A stretch of DNA of 64,000 nt, taken from NCBI RefSeq assembly GCF_001578185.1, contig NZ_CP011008.1:4058001-4122000 (forward strand), written 5' to 3'. Made by a program: the position numbers and the translations under genes. The notes under the pieces were generated by a model. That model was not told where the DNA came from and searched no databases. It saw only the letters and a list, made by a program, of their open reading frames with translations. This document shows positions 52,775 to 61,676 of this stretch, piece by piece. The DNA is from Peribacillus simplex. Lineage in GTDB: Bacteria; Bacillota; Bacilli; Bacillales; DSM-1321. The stretch's first letter is position 1, and every line of letters begins with the position of its first letter.

Positions 52775-53464
52775 CTATTGAATTTTATAATATCTTCGCT
52801 CAGGTCTTCCCACTACCCCGTATACGACTTCCGCTTTACATTTCTTTACTGATATCAAGTATTCCAGATAGCGCCTCGCGGTTGTCCTGGAAGCGCCGAT
52901 CTGTCCGCTCACTTGCTCAGCCGACAAACCGATATCGCTTGCTTCAAGTACCTCGATCACTTTCGTCAAAGTGATTTCGTCGACCCCTTTCGGTAAAGCG
53001 GGCCCATGGTTCGTTTCCGAAGCGGCAGTTCCCTTTTTCAAAATGAGATCAACAAAATCCTGGTCTATTTCTTGTTTGGATTTCATCAGATGGGCTTTCT
53101 TAAGATACTCTTCGATTACTTGGTTGAAACGCTTCATTTCAACTGGTTTTATTAAATAATTCTCTACTCCGTAGTGAAGCGACTTTTCAAGTTGTTCTTT
53201 ATCCGTTGCCGCGGTAATCATGATGATATCCACATTCGGGAATTTCCGCCTTATATCCGGAAGAAGGTCTGTTCCAAGCTGATCTGGCATATATACATCA
53301 AGCAAAAGCAAATCAGGGCTTTTTTGCTCCAAAATCCGAAGCGTCTTTTTTGCATTGACAGCTTTTCCGACCACTTCTATTTCATCAAAGTTTTTCAAGA
53401 ATTTTTCATGGATATCCGCTACTCGAAAATCATCTTCTGCGATGACTGCTCTTATCTTCAGCAT
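52775..53464 (-). CDS. citT: Two-component response regulator CitT (DctR/DcuR type)
   Basis: 229 aa from ATG 53464 (GAGGAGGG upstream). The receiver domain (1-120) has the acidic pocket IAEDDFRV, the phosphorylated Asp in LLLLDVYMP and the Lys in YLIKPVEMKRF. The C-terminal HTH includes GLSAEQVSGQIGASRTTARRYLEYL. In B. subtilis CitT activates citM under citrate. It overlaps nothing but follows citS by 11 bp. Confidence 0.93.
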   Translation of the reverse strand: MLKIRAVIAEDDFRVADIHEKFLKNFDEIEVVGKAVNAKKTLRILEQKSPDLLLLDVYMPDQLGTDLLPDIRRKFPNVDIIMITAATDKEQLEKSLHYGVENYLIKPVEMKRFNQVIEEYLKKAHLMKSKQEIDQDFVDLILKKGTAASETNHGPALPKGVDEITLTKVIEVLEASDIGLSAEQVSGQIGASRTTARRYLEYLISVKKCKAEVVYGVVGRPERRYYKIQ

Positions 53465-53475
53465 TCTTTCCCTCC

Positions 53476-55056
53476 TCACTGTTCTTTAGGAAGATACACG
53501 GTGAATATGGTGTTTTCACCCTCGCTTTGAACTTCGATGATGCCGCCCAGCTCTTTTACGACACGATCAGCATTCGAAAGACCATACCCACTTGGACTTC
53601 CATTATTTTTCGATGTGAAACCCCGATCGAAAATATGGGCGATAGCATCCTCCGGTATTCCTTTTCCGTTATCACTCACTTCAAATACCATATCATTTCC
53701 GATATCGGTGGCGAAAAATTTCACAAGTGGCTCCTCCATTCCTGAAACCGCTTCAAGTGCATTATCGATAATGTTCCCCAGAATCAATGTTAGTTGTGAC
53801 AATTTTATATGATCCGGAAGTTTCTCTAGGTAACTTTGTGGGTCTATTTCAAAGATTATCTTTTTTTCCGATGCTTTCCCTATCTTACCGAGCAACAGGG
53901 CTTGTACCTTTGTATCCTTGATCTGTTCGAACACGACACGGTTCAGGGAATGCAATTCGGAGGTTTCGCTTTGAATCATATCTATCGCTTCATCATATTC
54001 CCCTAATTGTATCAATCCAGATAAAACATATAGTTTATTGGTAAACTCATGGGTTTGAGCCCTTAAATCCTCTGAATGCATCTTCACTTCCGATAATGTG
54101 TTGACCATTTCCTCAATTTCCGTTCGATCACGGAACGAAGCGACCACACCACTTACCCGTTCACAATCAAAGATTGGCGTACAATTCACAATAACGGATT
54201 TATCTTTCCATGAAATCTCCTTATCCACTTGCGGTTCACCGGACTTCAACACCTCGAATAAATATTTCGAAGGAAATAGGCCATCCACGTTCAAATGGCG
54301 TACGGACTCTTTAATATCCAGCAATTTTTTCGCCGGCTGATTCATCGATGTAATCAACCCTTTATGGTCAATGGCCAGAATCCCTTCTTTCACCGATTGA
54401 AGTACTGCATTTTTTTCTTTATATAAATTGGCGATTTCAAATGGTTCCAGCCCCAATGTATCTTTACGTATGCTCCTTGCAAGCATATAACTGCCAATGA
54501 TCGATATCATGATGGCCACTAAAGATACAATCATCTCTTTGGACAAATCTTTGAAAATCTGGGCGCGGACATCTTCCACTAAAAAACCTACTGAGACGAT
54601 TCCAATTATTTTTCCATCCTTATTGAATACCGGTGACTTCCCCCGGATGGAAAGTCCAAGTGATCCTGCCGCTTCGGAAACATAATATTCACCATCCCGA
54701 ATGGCCCTGCTATTATCTCCGCCTTCCATCCGCTTCCCAATTTCGGAAACCAGCGGATGGGAATAGCGAATGCCCTCTTTATTCCCGACAACGATGAACT
54801 CAGCCCCTGTTTCCCTACGGATCTTTTCGGCAATCGGCTGGATTATGCCGGCGGGATCATCCGTTTCAAAGGCCTCTGTAACTGTAGGCATGAAGCTAAT
54901 CGTCTTTGAAAGTTCCAACGCCAATTGACCTTTATCCTTCACTATTTGCCTTCCTTCCATATAGGAAAAAGAAGTCGTCAATAAGAGAATCAAAAACAGG
55001 CTCAACGATAAGACTAACCCGAGAATCTTGGTTTCCAGCGATACTTTTTTCCTCAT
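53476..55056 (-). CDS. citS: Citrate-sensing histidine kinase CitS (CitA/DcuS type)
   Basis: 526 aa. Two membrane segments (~10-32 and ~165-187) flank an extracytoplasmic PAS/Cache sensor with KIRRETGAEFIVVGNKEGIRYSHP. A cytoplasmic PAS follows (~205-310), then the SpoOB-type helix with phospho-accepting His in RAQTHEFTNKLYVLSGL, and the ATPase with NIIDNALEA, DNGKGIP and GYGLSNADR. Start ATG 55056 or 55068 cannot be separated, because GAGG overlaps the latter. Confidence 0.93.
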   Translation of the reverse strand: MRKKVSLETKILGLVLSLSLFLILLLTTSFSYMEGRQIVKDKGQLALELSKTISFMPTVTEAFETDDPAGIIQPIAEKIRRETGAEFIVVGNKEGIRYSHPLVSEIGKRMEGGDNSRAIRDGEYYVSEAAGSLGLSIRGKSPVFNKDGKIIGIVSVGFLVEDVRAQIFKDLSKEMIVSLVAIMISIIGSYMLARSIRKDTLGLEPFEIANLYKEKNAVLQSVKEGILAIDHKGLITSMNQPAKKLLDIKESVRHLNVDGLFPSKYLFEVLKSGEPQVDKEISWKDKSVIVNCTPIFDCERVSGVVASFRDRTEIEEMVNTLSEVKMHSEDLRAQTHEFTNKLYVLSGLIQLGEYDEAIDMIQSETSELHSLNRVVFEQIKDTKVQALLLGKIGKASEKKIIFEIDPQSYLEKLPDHIKLSQLTLILGNIIDNALEAVSGMEEPLVKFFATDIGNDMVFEVSDNGKGIPEDAIAHIFDRGFTSKNNGSPSGYGLSNADRVVKELGGIIEVQSEGENTIFTVYLPKEQ

Positions 55057-55233
55057 ATTCAACAGCATCCTCTTTTTTCATATTCATTCATTAAATTTTA
55101 TAGGAGCATAATGATTTTACCATTTCTATTAAATATTGAACATTGTGATTACTAACCGTAGTTGGCGTTTATTTCATCACATTTAATGAAAGGATTAAGT
55201 AAAAAGCGAAATGAGTTCCATGATCATCCTCCT

Positions 55234-55269
55234 AAAATGCTCAAAGGAAACATCTCCTTTGAGCATTTT
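55234..55269. terminator. Perfect 15-bp stem hairpin
   Basis: AAAATGCTCAAAGGA pairs perfectly with TCCTTTGAGCATTTT around AACATC. It could end minus-strand transcripts from the alkA-like gene; only four terminal T on either strand. Confidence 0.6.
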
Positions 55270-55520
55270 CAAAAACAGGTAAAAGAATTGATTTGTCTGG
55301 TATCAATGCCAAAAACCGTCCAGAACCTGCCGTTCCATCTGAAGCCTGCAACAGATCGCGGACCGACAAAAATGAGATAATACCAGAAACTCGCACAAAA
55401 CGAAATGGTCCCTGATCTACAGCAAATGTTGAAGCCGATTGTTGTTTGGGGATAAAGCTCGGTGGGGGAGCCGTTGGTGCTTCCGAACCCGGCGGTGGCC
55501 CTGGAAATTGAGGCGAGGTT

Positions 55521-55663
55521 TATCTCTGAATTTAGAGATATATCGACGAAATCTACAGGTTTATCTCCGAAAATTGAAATATATCGACGGAACCTGCAGG
55601 TTTATCTCCGAAAATTGGAATATATCGACGGAACCTGCAGGTTTATCTCCGTTGTTGAAATAT
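55521..55663. repeat. Alternating 20/21-bp tandem repeat (41-bp dimer)
   Basis: TATC-boxes start at 55521, 55541, 55562, 55582, 55603, 55623 and 55644, alternating 20 and 21 bp. Units alternate between TATCTCCGAAAATTG-type and TATCGACGGAACCTGCAGG-type, giving a 41-bp dimeric repeat present about three times. Not related to the TCACGAGT family. The period of 41 is not divisible by three, so it is not coding. It abuts the 3' end of the glycosylase gene. Confidence 0.88.
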
Positions 55664-55671
55664 ATACTAAT

Positions 55672-56598
55672 TCAATATAGCAATCTCCATAAATAGAAGG
55701 TGGCATAGGATTCCCAATCGGCCCATGATTCCGATAGTTTCAGGATTTCCGCTTTCGTTGGTTTTGCTTCCGTTTCCATGACCAGTTTCATGGAATTATG
55801 CAGCCCGACGTCATCGATGGGAAAGGCTGCGGGAAAACGCAAACAGCGCATCAAGACATAGTTCGCTGTCCACGGACCGATACCCCGTATTTTGGTCAGC
55901 ATCTTTTCAGCCTCCTTTACATCCTTTGCATTCAACAGCTTTTCTTTTGTAAGTTCCCCTTCTGCAATCAGTTGCGCAACACCTATTAAATATTCACACT
56001 TCTTCACCGTCATCCTCAAATCGGCAAAATCTCCGACCGTCAATTTCGCGATTACATCAGGCTTTGGAAACAGCCAATATTGCTTTCCTTCGAATTCAAC
56101 AAAATCACCAAACCCCTCTACAAGCCTCCGTTTCAAGGTATAGGCATAAGTCAAGTTAATCTGCTGTCCAAGTATTCCCCAGGCAATCGCTTCAAATAAA
56201 TCAGGGATGCCTATATTTCTTAAACCGAAGAATTGGCTTACCGGCTTTTGCAATAAAGGGTCATTTTGGGCCAGCTCATAAAAAGGAAGCAGATTCGTCT
56301 CAAGATCGAACCAGTGACGAATATATTGGGAAACAGCATCCTTTACCTGATTATCCATCGGTGCTGTTCGTCCAGGAAACCGAACGGTCAGCTCCGTTTC
56401 ATTCATCGCACTGATTTCTACTAAAAGTGTCTCGTTTTCGACAACAAGTGCACGATAAATTTTTTGATCAACAATTTCGAACAGACATTCATTGGAGGAT
56501 CTTGATAAGTATTTAAGGTTTTCCGAAAAACTAAACTCTTTTGGTGCACGTATTCTCAATTCAGTCATGCCTTCGTCCATTGATAATGTCTCTTTCAT
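55672..56598 (-). CDS. alkA: DNA-3-methyladenine glycosylase II (AlkA/HhH-GPD family)
   Basis: 308 aa. N-terminal domain (~1-100), then the helix-hairpin-helix glycosylase fold with LGQQINLTYAYTLKRRLVEGFG, the HhH LTKIRGIGPWTANYVLMRCLR and the catalytic Asp in FPIDDVGLHNSM. It excises alkylated purines. It is divergent from adaA-ogt, so the three form an alkylation-repair cluster. Ribosome site AAAGGAGG. The gene ends inside the 20/21-bp repeat boundary. Confidence 0.94.
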   Translation of the reverse strand: MKETLSMDEGMTELRIRAPKEFSFSENLKYLSRSSNECLFEIVDQKIYRALVVENETLLVEISAMNETELTVRFPGRTAPMDNQVKDAVSQYIRHWFDLETNLLPFYELAQNDPLLQKPVSQFFGLRNIGIPDLFEAIAWGILGQQINLTYAYTLKRRLVEGFGDFVEFEGKQYWLFPKPDVIAKLTVGDFADLRMTVKKCEYLIGVAQLIAEGELTKEKLLNAKDVKEAEKMLTKIRGIGPWTANYVLMRCLRFPAAFPIDDVGLHNSMKLVMETEAKPTKAEILKLSESWADWESYATFYLWRLLY

Positions 56599-56794
56599 TC
56601 TGCCCCTCCTTTAGCTTTATTGTAATGAAAAATGGATACGTTATCTTGCTCTTTTCTTTTTCATTCAACTCCCTTTTTTTTAACAGACCAATAGTCTTCT
56701 CCACTAATTGAGTAATTACGTTATCTTGCTTTTATATTATCAAAATGTTTGTATATCAGCCCTTTCTTGTATACTAAAAGAAGAGGTGAATGTG

Positions 56795-57394
56795 TTGAAT
56801 CCGAAAAAAGCAGATTTCCCGAATGAATATTGGAAAGCCATTATTGATTGTGATGCAGCATATGATGATCATTTTTTATATGGGGTAAAAACGACAGGCA
56901 TTTTTTGCAGGCCTTCCTGTAAATCCAGGGTGCCTAATAAGGAAAACGTGAAGATTTTCAAAAATGCCATGATGGCTTTGGAAGAAGATTTCCGCCCTTG
57001 TAAACGATGTAAACCGGAAGGACTGAATTTGCCGACAGAAGAATGGGTTGACCAAATAGCCGAATGGATCGACACACATTACAAAGAACCCCTCACATTG
57101 AACAGATTGGCGGATATTTCCCACGGCAGCCCCTATCATTTACAACGATCATTCAAGCGTGTGAAGGGGATATCGCCCACTGAATACATTCAACGGCTTC
57201 GCCTTGAAAAAGCAATGAGCCTCCTTGAAAACTCCGAACAGCCAATAACTGAAATAGGCTTGGCTGTCGGGTTCTCAAGCACACCCTATTTCCTAACGCT
57301 ATTCAAAAGGATAATGGGGAATACCCCTTCAGGATATCGGAAAGCTTATCTCAAGACTCAAGCGAAGGAGCGTGAACAAGATGAAGAATGTTAA
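56795..57394 (+). CDS. adaA: Ada-type methylphosphotriester-DNA methyltransferase and activator
   Basis: 199 aa from TTG 56795 (GAGGTG 6 bases upstream; the longer frame lacks a site). The zinc-cysteine domain has the methyl-accepting and ligand cysteines in GIFCRPSCKSR (~38-48) and CKRCKPEG (~72-79). The C-terminal AraC HTH (~95-190) reads LTLNRLADISHGSPYHLQRSFKRVKG and ITEIGLAVGFSSTPYF. Methylation turns it into an activator of its operon. It overlaps ogt by 14 bases. Confidence 0.94.
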   Translation: MNPKKADFPNEYWKAIIDCDAAYDDHFLYGVKTTGIFCRPSCKSRVPNKENVKIFKNAMMALEEDFRPCKRCKPEGLNLPTEEWVDQIAEWIDTHYKEPLTLNRLADISHGSPYHLQRSFKRVKGISPTEYIQRLRLEKAMSLLENSEQPITEIGLAVGFSSTPYFLTLFKRIMGNTPSGYRKAYLKTQAKEREQDEEC

Positions 57395-57905
57395 AGAACA
57401 AACCATTGAATGGGCCATACTGCATTATGATAAGTGGCAATTATATATTGCCAAGACGGAAAAAGGACTTTGCTATGTAGGCTCTCCTGGTCAATCGTAT
57501 GAAGAACTGAAGGCTTGGCTACAAAAACGCTTTCCAATGGCGAGCCTTGTTGAAAATGAAGAAGAGTTAACACCCTATCTACAAGAACTCCTAGAATATT
57601 TCGAAGGAACCAGGCAGACTTTCTCTCTTCCAGCAGATGTAAAAGGTACGCCCTTTCAACAAGAAATTTGGGCAGCGCTGAATCAAATACCCTATGGCAA
57701 AACCTGTTCCTATTCCGACATTGCCCAAGTCATCAAAAGACCTTCCGCTGTTCGGGCGGTCGGAACGGCCATTGGTGCCAATCCTGTTCTGATCACGGTG
57801 CCGTGTCATCGGGTAATCGGGAAAAACGGGTCCATTACCGGTTACCGAGGGGGTACGGAGATGAAACAATTTCTACTTGAATTGGAAGCACAAAAAAAGC
57901 GGTGA
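57381..57905 (+). CDS. ogt: Methylated-DNA-[protein]-cysteine S-methyltransferase (AdaB/Ogt)
   Basis: 174 aa. It removes methyl groups from O6-methylguanine to its own cysteine. The active-site motif PCHRVIGKNGSITGYRGG (~139-156), the recognition helix RAVGTAIGANP and the upstream GTPFQQEIWAALNQIPYGKTCSYSDIA are complete. ATG 57381 follows AAGGAG by 10 bases within adaA, so expression is coupled. In B. subtilis the equivalent pair is adaAB. Confidence 0.95.
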   Translation: MKNVKEQTIEWAILHYDKWQLYIAKTEKGLCYVGSPGQSYEELKAWLQKRFPMASLVENEEELTPYLQELLEYFEGTRQTFSLPADVKGTPFQQEIWAALNQIPYGKTCSYSDIAQVIKRPSAVRAVGTAIGANPVLITVPCHRVIGKNGSITGYRGGTEMKQFLLELEAQKKR

Positions 57906-57939
57906 TGAATGAATAAGGCGTGAGTTCAATCGGACCGCC

Positions 57940-57977
57940 AAAAAAAGCATCCGATCATGCGGATGCTTTTTTTGCGC
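57940..57977. terminator. Terminator between ogt and the DUF2690 genes
   Basis: AAAAAAAGCATCCG pairs with CGGATGCTTTTTTT around a short loop; works for both converging units. Confidence 0.93.
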
Positions 57978-57986
57978 CTTTGTTTC

Positions 57987-58472
57987 TTAGTACCAGATGG
58001 TCACCGCTTTTTTATATGCATCACTATTAGGAATCGCATGTATCCCTTGGCCCTGTGCTTTGCGCGGGTCCAAATCATATACCATTGGTGTATAGCAAGA
58101 GGTCTGCCCGATATTCACAACACCATTGCCCCCGGAACTGGCGCATGTATAGGCCTTACCATCAGTATTTCGGACGATCCTGGCATCCGCTTCATGGTTG
58201 TATACGGCGGGGCGTGTTACGGTCACTTTTGCCCAGGCGGTTTTACAGACAGTGCTGAATTTCAATTCTACGTACGAATTAGAATCGATCCATTTTTTAT
58301 CCTTCGTTACCGCCGAACTTGCACAACTATCATAGTTAGGGCTTTTGCCATCATAAGTATGTGTTTCGGCCAGGGCCTGATTTTTTCCAAATCCAAAGTC
58401 GACAAGAAACATCGACAAGGTCATCACCATGGATAAACCTATCATTTTAAGCTTTTTATTCAATTCATTCAT
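57987..58472 (-). CDS. Secreted DUF2690 family protein, copy A
   Basis: 161 aa with a signal peptide (~1-36, cleavage after QALA). The mature DUF2690 domain has four cysteines: YDSCASSA, VCKTAWAKV, YTCASSGG and TSCYTPMVYDLDPRKAQ. It is ~60% like its upstream neighbour by eye. An in-frame start at 58514 would overlap the neighbour's stop (TAATG) but adds residues before the signal, so 58472 is preferred. Function unknown. Confidence 0.85.
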   Translation of the reverse strand: MNELNKKLKMIGLSMVMTLSMFLVDFGFGKNQALAETHTYDGKSPNYDSCASSAVTKDKKWIDSNSYVELKFSTVCKTAWAKVTVTRPAVYNHEADARIVRNTDGKAYTCASSGGNGVVNIGQTSCYTPMVYDLDPRKAQGQGIHAIPNSDAYKKAVTIWY

Positions 58473-58513
58473 CCTTCCTTTGCGTAAAAATAGATGAAGG
58501 CTTTCCTTTTTCA

Positions 58514-58975
58514 TTAATACCAGCCAGTTTCGCCTGCCGTATATGGCCAGTATGCAACTGCTTGAGCTTTTCGAGGATCTAAATCATATACCATAGGTGT
58601 ATAGCATGTCGTTTGACCTTTATTTATTTCACCATTTCCTCCAGGAGATGCACAGCTAAATTGTTTATTATCAGTATTTCGGACAACCAATGCCGTTGCC
58701 TCCCCATCTGCTTTAGCCGGTCTGCTTAAAGTGATCTTTGCCCAAGCCGTTTTGCAAGTTGTGCTGAATTTCAACTCCAAATTGGCAGAAGCACCGTTGG
58801 CATAAATTTTCACTGACTTCTTCGTGACTGCGCTATTTGCACAACTATTATAGTAAGGACTTTTTCCATCATAGGTATGTGTTTCTGCTGATGCTTTGCT
58901 GGCAAAAAAATCAAGGGAGCCAAAAAGGACTAAAAAAGCTACAAAAAATGAAATACTTAAAACCATTTTTTTCAT
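58514..58975 (-). CDS. Secreted DUF2690 family protein, copy B
   Basis: 153 aa with a signal peptide (~1-30, SKASAETH). The same DUF2690 core and cysteines as copy A: YNSCANSA, TCKTAWAKI, FSCASPGG and TTCYTPMVYDLDPRKAQ. Start at 58975 gives GGGGGA 11 bases upstream; ATG 58987 is possible. The two genes form a tandem duplicate and probably one transcript. Two conserved disulfides are likely. YjfA-like proteins of this family are of unknown function. Confidence 0.86.
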   Translation of the reverse strand: MKKMVLSISFFVAFLVLFGSLDFFASKASAETHTYDGKSPYYNSCANSAVTKKSVKIYANGASANLELKFSTTCKTAWAKITLSRPAKADGEATALVVRNTDNKQFSCASPGGNGEINKGQTTCYTPMVYDLDPRKAQAVAYWPYTAGETGWY

Positions 58976-59346
58976 TATTTCACTCATCCCCCTAACAAAA
59001 TTTATACACTATTCATCTTACAATTTTGTAATATCCTTACAAGTGATAAATTCCCTAGTTCATGAAAATTTACAGAAAACCTCCTTTAACTTGAACCCTG
59101 CCATCATTTATACGTCTGATATGTCTCGCTTTATCAACTGAATCACCACAGGACAAAATCATTATGCCTATGAACAATTCACGACAAATCCGGGAACAAC
59201 TAAGGACAGATGAATGTCGCGTTGAGACAAAACGAGCCAATAGGCTATAGTTGAACGGGGAAAAGACACAGGTCGATGTACTTAATGTTTTTTAAAATAG
59301 AGAAAAGCCCCAACAAAACTCGAATCATTTTGTCGGGGCTTTATTT
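58976..59346. other. Intergenic region upstream of the DUF2690 pair
   Basis: No supported gene. A short plus frame near 59165-59250 lacks a ribosome site. It ends in the terminator at 59301-59343. Confidence 0.4.
59299..59343. terminator. Terminator after the Nudix gene
   Basis: AAAAGCCCC and ACAAAA pair with TTTTGTCGGGGCTTT; T- and A-rich flanks on both strands. Confidence 0.9.
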
Positions 59347-59973
59347 TCATTTAGCGAGGTTTTCCCTGATCAATCTAATGATGCTTTCATAATAGGATAG
59401 ATCATGCGGCACGAACTCATCTCGTCCAACAAATCGATCGATCATAATCCTACGGCCTTCTTGATTCATTTCGAATCCCTTAATATTCACTTTGTCCTTC
59501 GCTTCGGTCCAAAGCTCTTCGAAGTCATTCAGGACTACCTTCACCATCCCGGAAACCTCTTCTGGCTGCAGGGTGAAGTCATCGAAGCAATGTGCACTTT
59601 CATATAGAAAGACGTTTGCAAGTTCCTTGTCGATGAAATCTTCTTTCGTTTGATGGTATTCAATAATCCCTAATGGAACCAATTCGTCAAAGGAAACGTC
59701 AATGCCTATTTCTTCTTTAATCTCCCTGACTCCGTCGTATACCGATTCATGAGCCAGTAAATGACCCGCAGCCGTTATATCCAATAGATTCGGATAATCT
59801 TTTTTCATCGCACAACGACGCTGAAGATATATGTAATCCACTCCTGCTTCCGAACTTGCAAACCAGCAATGGAAAACCTCATGCCAATGCCCCAATCTAT
59901 GTACTTCCTCACGCGGAGCCACGCCGATTTGAATGTGATCGGAATCGAATACTTTCAACAACTCGGTTTCCAT
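59347..59973 (-). CDS. Nudix hydrolase (isopentenyl-diphosphate-isomerase-like subgroup)
   Basis: 208 aa. The Nudix box is complete: GHLLAHESVYDGVREIKEEIG (~70-90), with all metal-binding glutamates. The N-terminal HRLGHWHEVFHCWF followed by YLQRR is shared with the Nudix proteins related to isopentenyl-diphosphate isomerase. Substrate unknown. Ribosome site AGGAGTG. The C-terminal region (~110-208) is family-typical. Confidence 0.92.
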   Translation of the reverse strand: METELLKVFDSDHIQIGVAPREEVHRLGHWHEVFHCWFASSEAGVDYIYLQRRCAMKKDYPNLLDITAAGHLLAHESVYDGVREIKEEIGIDVSFDELVPLGIIEYHQTKEDFIDKELANVFLYESAHCFDDFTLQPEEVSGMVKVVLNDFEELWTEAKDKVNIKGFEMNQEGRRIMIDRFVGRDEFVPHDLSYYESIIRLIRENLAK

Positions 59974-60008
59974 GGAGCTTCACTCCTAGCCTTTTTATAA
60001 AAAACCCT

Positions 60009-60275
60009 TCACCCTTTTTCTTTTTTCCAATTTTTAGGGTTTAAATAACCTTTATATTTAGCAGCCACCTCTTTCCCAACCAAAAGCGCGCCCGCCCAAA
60101 ACATGACTTCCGCAAAGACGATTGCACCTGTTATGACTCCCGCTTTAACGCCAGTCGAAAAAGGCGTAAAAGGAGCTATTACAGGAATGATCCAAGTGAG
60201 AAGGGAAATGATCAGGAATCCCATCCCCACTTTGTAAAACTTCGATTTCTTTATTTCCTTACTTTCTTTATCCAA
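60009..60275 (-). CDS. Small two-segment membrane protein (88 aa)
   Basis: 88 aa with two membrane segments (~16-36, ~45-68) and basic ends; the C-terminal KYKGYLNPKNWKK is common to a Bacillus family sometimes labelled a transporter-suppressor domain protein. I recall the label only loosely. TTG start with GGAGG 9 bases upstream. It stands 35 bp from the Nudix gene; no function is claimed. Confidence 0.65.
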   Translation of the reverse strand: MDKESKEIKKSKFYKVGMGFLIISLLTWIIPVIAPFTPFSTGVKAGVITGAIVFAEVMFWAGALLVGKEVAAKYKGYLNPKNWKKEKG

Positions 60276-60538
60276 TTAAATAACCTCCATCATGATGATT
60301 TTCATTTAATTCCCCCGCCAAACATTCCACTTTCAAATATACCATTGAATATATTCTTTTTTTTATACGTTTGAATGCTCATTTCGTTTCATAATATGAG
60401 ATATAAAGAAATTTCAATTGAGGAAAGCTAGGGAGGACATTGTATCTATTAATGGATTGACTTTACCATTCTTAATGGATTTAATAATCATATACATACT
60501 ATTCTTATAACACTTGCATGCAGGAAAGGAAAAATCCA

Positions 60539-61219
60539 ATGTATATTGAATTCATTGCCACAACCATAGAAGATGCCCTTTTAATCGAGAAATCGGGCGC
60601 AGACCGAATCGAGCTTGTCAGTGCTTTAGCCGAGGGAGGATTAACTCCCAGCCACGCCCTGGTAGAAGCTGTCGTCAATTCGGTAAAGATACCAGTCAAC
60701 GTTATGGTCAGGCCTCATAGCCAATCGTTTTGTTATACTCTAAATGATTTGGAAATCATGAAAAAAGATATCCAAATCATTCGATCACTGGGAGCGAACG
60801 GGGTCGTATTGGGTACATTAAATGAAAAAAATGAAATCAATCGTCCATACCTCGAAGAACTATTGACGGTATGTGAAGGTTTGGAGATTACATTCCACCG
60901 AGCCATCGATGACACAAACGACCCAGTCCTTTCAGCTGAAGTGCTAGGACAATATCCAGGAATCACAACGATATTGACTTCCGGTGGACATGGGGATTTG
61001 CCCAGCCGCATGCAAACCATTCAACAAATGAAAAGAGTCTGCGGCGACATAGCGATATTGGTGGGAAGCGGCTTAAATAAGGATAATATCCTATCGATCC
61101 ATTCCGAATTGCATACCGGTCACTATCATTTCGGTACCGCTGTTCGAAAAAATAACAGTATCATTGAAGGAGTCCAATTAGAAAAAGCTAAAGAAATCGT
61201 GAACATGCTAAAGAAATAA
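60539..61219 (+). CDS. cutC: CutC family protein
   Basis: 226 aa TIM-barrel. It starts MYIEFIATTIEDALLIEKSGADRIELVSALAEGGLTPS and has the CutC phrases NVMVRPHSQSFCYT and ITFHRAIDD, and near the end GSGLNKDN. Named for copper tolerance in E. coli, though the biochemical role is unsettled. ATG 60539 behind GGAAAGGA. A terminator follows; it is monocistronic. Confidence 0.94.
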   Translation: MYIEFIATTIEDALLIEKSGADRIELVSALAEGGLTPSHALVEAVVNSVKIPVNVMVRPHSQSFCYTLNDLEIMKKDIQIIRSLGANGVVLGTLNEKNEINRPYLEELLTVCEGLEITFHRAIDDTNDPVLSAEVLGQYPGITTILTSGGHGDLPSRMQTIQQMKRVCGDIAILVGSGLNKDNILSIHSELHTGHYHFGTAVRKNNSIIEGVQLEKAKEIVNMLKK

Positions 61220-61223
61220 TATC

Positions 61224-61257
61224 GGAAAGGGACCATTTCCTCTTTGGTCCCTTTTAT
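61224..61257. terminator. Terminator between cutC and the UPF0715-like gene
   Basis: AAAGGGACCA pairs with TGGTCCCTTTT around a 9-base loop; it serves both converging genes. Confidence 0.9.
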
Positions 61258-61676
61258 GATGCAGACCTCTTTTTTTGTAAAAAGACTGAGTCCCAAAACC
61301 AAAAAATCAGTGCCGCAGAAAGGCTTATTGCATAGTAATTCTTTGCAGTTAAAACTTCCATACTGATGTCAAAATTAAGCACCGAACTATAAATGAATAC
61401 AGCCAGCAAAGAGAAAAAAATATAAAGGCAAAAATAAAGTAAACTGAATTTTTTAGGATGTTTATTGAAAAGGACCTGTACCGGAACAGCAAATAATAAA
61501 TAAGGAATAACCACATAAATAGAAAACACGATAATACCAAGCACCCCCCAGGAACCCCCGCTAAAAATAACCAACACCGTGGAAAGCGATAGACAGGAGG
61601 AGACTAGACTAAAAAAATAAAAAGGAATCACATCGCTTAGCTCCGATACCTTTTGACTCATTTTCCAAAGTTCCAT
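61254..61676 (-). CDS. Four-segment membrane protein, UPF0715-like
   Basis: 140 aa, four membrane segments with short loops (SDVIPFYFFSLVSSCLSL, GVLGIIVFSIYVVIPYLLF, KFSLLYFCLYIFFSLLAVFIY and ISLSAALIFWFWDSVF). Organisation resembles UPF0715 (YoaG/YwlA) proteins. Start 61676 behind GAGGTG. Identity is tentative and the function unknown. Confidence 0.6.
   Translation of the reverse strand: MELWKMSQKVSELSDVIPFYFFSLVSSCLSLSTVLVIFSGGSWGVLGIIVFSIYVVIPYLLFAVPVQVLFNKHPKKFSLLYFCLYIFFSLLAVFIYSSVLNFDISMEVLTAKNYYAISLSAALIFWFWDSVFLQKKRSAS

Larger units (their letters stand above)
55057..55671. other. Intergenic region between citS and the alkA-like gene
   Basis: It contains a perfect hairpin at 55234-55269 and a 20/21-bp repeat at 55521-55663. 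Between them (55380-55520) is a GC-richer stretch with protein-like fragments (DLQQMLKPIVVWG and SVGEPLVLPNPAVALEIEA in different plus frames) that may be a decayed gene I cannot name. Confidence 0.4.

Noticed and set aside
52532..52852. Plus-strand 106-codon ORF
   Set aside because: It lies across the GC-rich intergenic element and the citT terminator; no coding pattern and no start signal.
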